Positions 53,982 through 56,000 of a stretch of 56,000 nt of DNA are shown here, piece after piece. The position numbers and the translations under genes are program-made. The first letter of the stretch is position 1. The number at the start of each line of letters is the position of its first letter. Source of the DNA: Candidatus Thermoflexus japonica (lineage in GTDB: Bacteria > Chloroflexota > Anaerolineae > Thermoflexales > Thermoflexaceae); the NCBI GenBank assembly GCA_002898735.1, contig BEHY01000008.1, positions 1 through 56,000 of the forward strand. The letters are read 5' to 3'. The notes beneath the pieces were generated by a model, which saw nothing but the letters and a program-made list of their open reading frames with translations, was not told where the DNA came from and searched no databases.

Positions 53982-54140
53982 TTATGGTCCAGGCAGGAAG
54001 AGTTCCATCGGCGTGGGCGTGGGCGGGGGTGGCGGCACGGTGGTCAGGATGCTGGTCAGGATCAGGCTGAGAACGGCCAGGATGGCTAAAATAATGAAGA
54101 CCGTCTGTTGCCACCGATATCCAGGTGAGCGGCGTGGCAT
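53982..54140 (-). CDS. 52-residue membrane protein with proline/threonine tail
   Basis: The minus strand encodes a protein starting MPRRSPGYRWQQTV, a single membrane helix (FIILAILAVLSLILTSIL) and a tail of PPPPPTPTP followed by MELFLPGP. The gene has GAGGAGGT about 9 nt before its ATG (54140) and a TAA at 53984. It lies 29 nt upstream of the polytopic membrane protein gene. The sequence has the typical layout of small N-in single-span proteins; function unknown. Confidence 0.65.
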   Translation of the reverse strand: MPRRSPGYRWQQTVFIILAILAVLSLILTSILTTVPPPPPTPTPMELFLPGP

Positions 54141-54192
54141 TGGGCAAGACCTCCTCAATCGATTTTGGAGTTACGCAAAGGGAAGAAACGCC

Positions 54193-54936
54193 ATGTCGCG
54201 ACGCAACGAGGTGCTGTTCGCCACCGGGATTCTGCTGATTACCTGGCACCTGCTCGCGGAGATCGTCCGACGTCCTGTACTTCCCACACCGATCATCGTC
54301 GCAGCCGCCCTGGTGCGGGAGCTCCAGGGAGAACTGGCCCTGCACCTTCTGGCCAGCACCGGGCGGGTGGTGATCAGCATCGCCCTCTCCATCGCCACCG
54401 CGGCTCCCCTGGGGCTGGCCCTGGGCCTCAGCCCGCGGCTGCACCGCCTGATTTCCCCCTTCCTCTATATTCTCTATCCGATCCCCAAGGTAGTGCTGGT
54501 GCCCATCCTGATCCTGTTTTTCGGCGTGGGGGATCTGGCCAAAATCCTGCTCATCTTCCTGATTCTGTTCTTTCAGATCCTGGTGCTGGTGCGGGATGCG
54601 GCTGCGGGCCTGCGGCCGGAGCTGCTGTTGTCGGTGCGGAGCCTGGGGGCCGGGCGGCGGGCGCTCTTTCGGTTCGTTTACGTTCCCGCCTCTCTGCCCG
54701 CCATCCTGACGGCTGTGCGTCAGAGCATCGGCACGGCGGTGGCGGTGCTGTATCTGAGCGAGCTCCTTGCCACGCGCTACGGCCTGGGCTATTACATCTA
54801 CATTCAGGCCAGCACGTTTTTGAACTATCCGGCGATGTATGCGGGGATCGTCCTGATGAGCGCTCTGGGCTTCACGCTCTATCTTCTGGTAGACGCGCTG
54901 GAGCGGCGCTGGTGCCGCTGGATGTTCTCGATGTAG
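54193..54936 (+). CDS. ABC transporter permease (SsuC/TauC-type)
   Basis: A 247-residue inner-membrane permease of the nitrate/sulfonate/taurine (BPD_transp_1) family. About six membrane segments are seen, and the cytoplasmic EAA-like loop lies near VRSLGAGRRALFRFVYVPASLPAILTAVRQ. It starts at 54193 with an AAGGGAAG site upstream. No ATPase or binding protein gene is next to it, so it is an orphan in this window or its partners lie beyond the right edge. The transported compound is unknown. Confidence 0.9.
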   Translation: MSRRNEVLFATGILLITWHLLAEIVRRPVLPTPIIVAAALVRELQGELALHLLASTGRVVISIALSIATAAPLGLALGLSPRLHRLISPFLYILYPIPKVVLVPILILFFGVGDLAKILLIFLILFFQILVLVRDAAAGLRPELLLSVRSLGAGRRALFRFVYVPASLPAILTAVRQSIGTAVAVLYLSELLATRYGLGYYIYIQASTFLNYPAMYAGIVLMSALGFTLYLLVDALERRWCRWMFSM

Positions 54937-55055
54937 CCTCATGGGGGCTGGCCGGTCACCGGAGGTGGCCCCCATCTTTCTTATTTATTCTCTCCCCCAT
55001 GGGGTTCCCCAGGCCGCATGGGGATGGATGATCTCCGGGTGCGGGAACAGAAACC

Positions 55056-56000
55056 ATGGCGTGGGCAGCTTTCCTTCTGGCATATTCTCCTGTATTACTC
55101 TATTCGCTATTTCTCTGGTGGTTGGATCGTTACGAAAAGGAGCCCGGGCGGCTGATATTCACTGCCTTCTTCTGGGGAATGCTGCCTGCAATTGTCCTCG
55201 CCCTCCTTGCTGAAGTTACACTGGAGCCTCCGCTGGAGGAGGGGTTTCTGCGCGATCTAATTTCCGGCAGTCTGGTGGCCCCCCTTGCCGAAGAGACCGC
55301 CAAAGGGCTTTTTCTCCTGTTCCTTTTCTGGTTCCAGCGGAAGGAAATAGACAGTCTTTATGATGGATTTCTCTATGGCTCCCTGGTAGGCTTCGGGTTC
55401 GAAGCCACGGAGAACTTCCTTTATCTGGTTGGAGCTGGTGAAGAAGGTGGGAGGGAGGCTCTGCTGGGTCTGGCCCTCCTCCGGATCGGCTTCTTCGGCC
55501 TGAACCATGCCGTCTTCACCGGCTTCACGGGCCTGGGCCTGGCGGCCGCACGGCTTTTCCCTCACTGGATCCCCCGGCTGATCGTCCCCGTCCTCGGCTG
55601 GGGGGCTGGCGTAGCGCTCCATGCCTTCCATAACGGGATGCTTTCCGTGCTCGGGCACCTGGAGATCAGCGAGGAGCTCTCTCTGATCGGGTTTGCGAGC
55701 CTTGTCGCAGCCAACTGGATGGGCGCGCTGATGGCGCTGGCATTGGGCCTGTGGGGGCTCTATCGGGAGCGAATATGGATCACCCGCCATCTGCGGGAAG
55801 AGGTAGAGCGAGGCATCCTGCCCGATCCCATCTATCGAGACTGCCGCTCGCTATGGCGGCGTGGGGTGCGACGCTGGGGGGCACTGCTTCGGGGAGATCT
55901 ACGGGAATGGCGAGCGCTGGGGCGCATTTATCATGTGGCGATCGAACTGGCCTTCCGAAAACACCAGCAAGAGGCAATCCGTGAAGCGCACCGGGAATCC
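55056..56000 (+). CDS. PrsW-family intramembrane metalloprotease (3' end cut by window edge)
   Basis: The frame is open for 315 codons to the window edge. The protein starts MAWAAFLLAYSP and has about eight membrane segments. The PrsW motifs are visible: EETAKG (catalytic glutamates), GFGFEATENF with the EN pair, HAVFTG, and HAFHN, the histidines that bind zinc. PrsW cleaves anti-sigma factors such as RsiW in Bacillus. Residues about 230 onwards are charged and cytoplasmic. The site before the ATG is weak, so a start nearby is possible. Confidence 0.88.
   Translation, partial: MAWAAFLLAYSPVLLYSLFLWWLDRYEKEPGRLIFTAFFWGMLPAIVLALLAEVTLEPPLEEGFLRDLISGSLVAPLAEETAKGLFLLFLFWFQRKEIDSLYDGFLYGSLVGFGFEATENFLYLVGAGEEGGREALLGLALLRIGFFGLNHAVFTGFTGLGLAAARLFPHWIPRLIVPVLGWGAGVALHAFHNGMLSVLGHLEISEELSLIGFASLVAANWMGALMALALGLWGLYRERIWITRHLREEVERGILPDPIYRDCRSLWRRGVRRWGALLRGDLREWRALGRIYHVAIELAFRKHQQEAIREAHRES

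Overview
The window is 56 kb of GC-rich bacterial chromosome with dense, mostly same-strand gene runs and no sign of phage, plasmid or insertion sequences. The gene content suggests a thermophilic member of the Chloroflexota, possibly a Thermoflexus-like Anaerolineae. The supporting genes are a branched-polyamine synthase (BpsA), a mevalonate pathway with archaeal-type HMG-CoA synthase, a CruF-type carotenoid enzyme, MurJ, a YabE-like 3D-domain protein, and a very GC-rich 16S rRNA with an extended helix 44. The phylum is an inference; no alignment was run.

Layout. 1-9 kb (minus strand): 5'-complete but 3'-truncated mutL, patatin, a membrane hydrolase-like protein, two GT4 glycosyltransferases, a membrane sensor-like protein and an alpha/beta hydrolase. 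9-17 kb (minus): an aldehyde dehydrogenase with a histone-H1-like tail, cruF-like, rdgB, a coiled-coil protein, coaD, recG and a split-barrel oxidoreductase. 17-21.7 kb: alaX-type editing protein (plus), aminotransferase and YabE-like protein (minus), and a large-type SRP RNA with its own promoter (minus). 22-25.3 kb (plus): GNAT, rlmB-like methyltransferase, then a strong promoter, a 255-nt structured leader and a bpsA-speD fusion gene. 25.4-31.3 kb: a degenerate kinase-like protein, murJ, SIMPL lipoprotein, yqeY, DUF3054, and a membrane-anchored Cas4-like nuclease. 31.4-36 kb (minus): enoyl-CoA hydratase, primary sigma factor, and an rRNA locus read 16S - 5S - tRNA-fMet with no 23S gene. 36-42.3 kb (minus): gcvPB, gcvPA, gcvH, two methyltransferases (one frameshifted) and a polyprenol-phosphate mannosyltransferase. 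42.5-48.4 kb (plus): tRNA-His, tRNA-Arg, a small membrane protein, and HMG-CoA reductase - HicB/DinB fusion - HMG-CoA synthase - thiolase - DUF35. 48.5-56 kb: a degenerate cobalamin-adenosyltransferase-like protein, DedA, a helicase-C3-like protein, GT4, membrane proteins, an ABC permease and a truncated PrsW protease.

How the genes work together. The HMG-CoA genes supply mevalonate from acetyl-CoA for isoprenoids, and the cruF-like gene would act on carotenoids. The glycosyltransferases, polyprenol-P-mannose synthase and MurJ serve envelope glycans. The BpsA-SpeD fusion would make decarboxylated AdoMet and use it at once to build branched polyamines. The gcv genes encode the P and H proteins of glycine cleavage, without gcvT here. 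The most unusual signals are the bpsA-speD fusion with its structured leader, the 16S-5S locus without 23S, and the archaeal-style mevalonate entry cluster.
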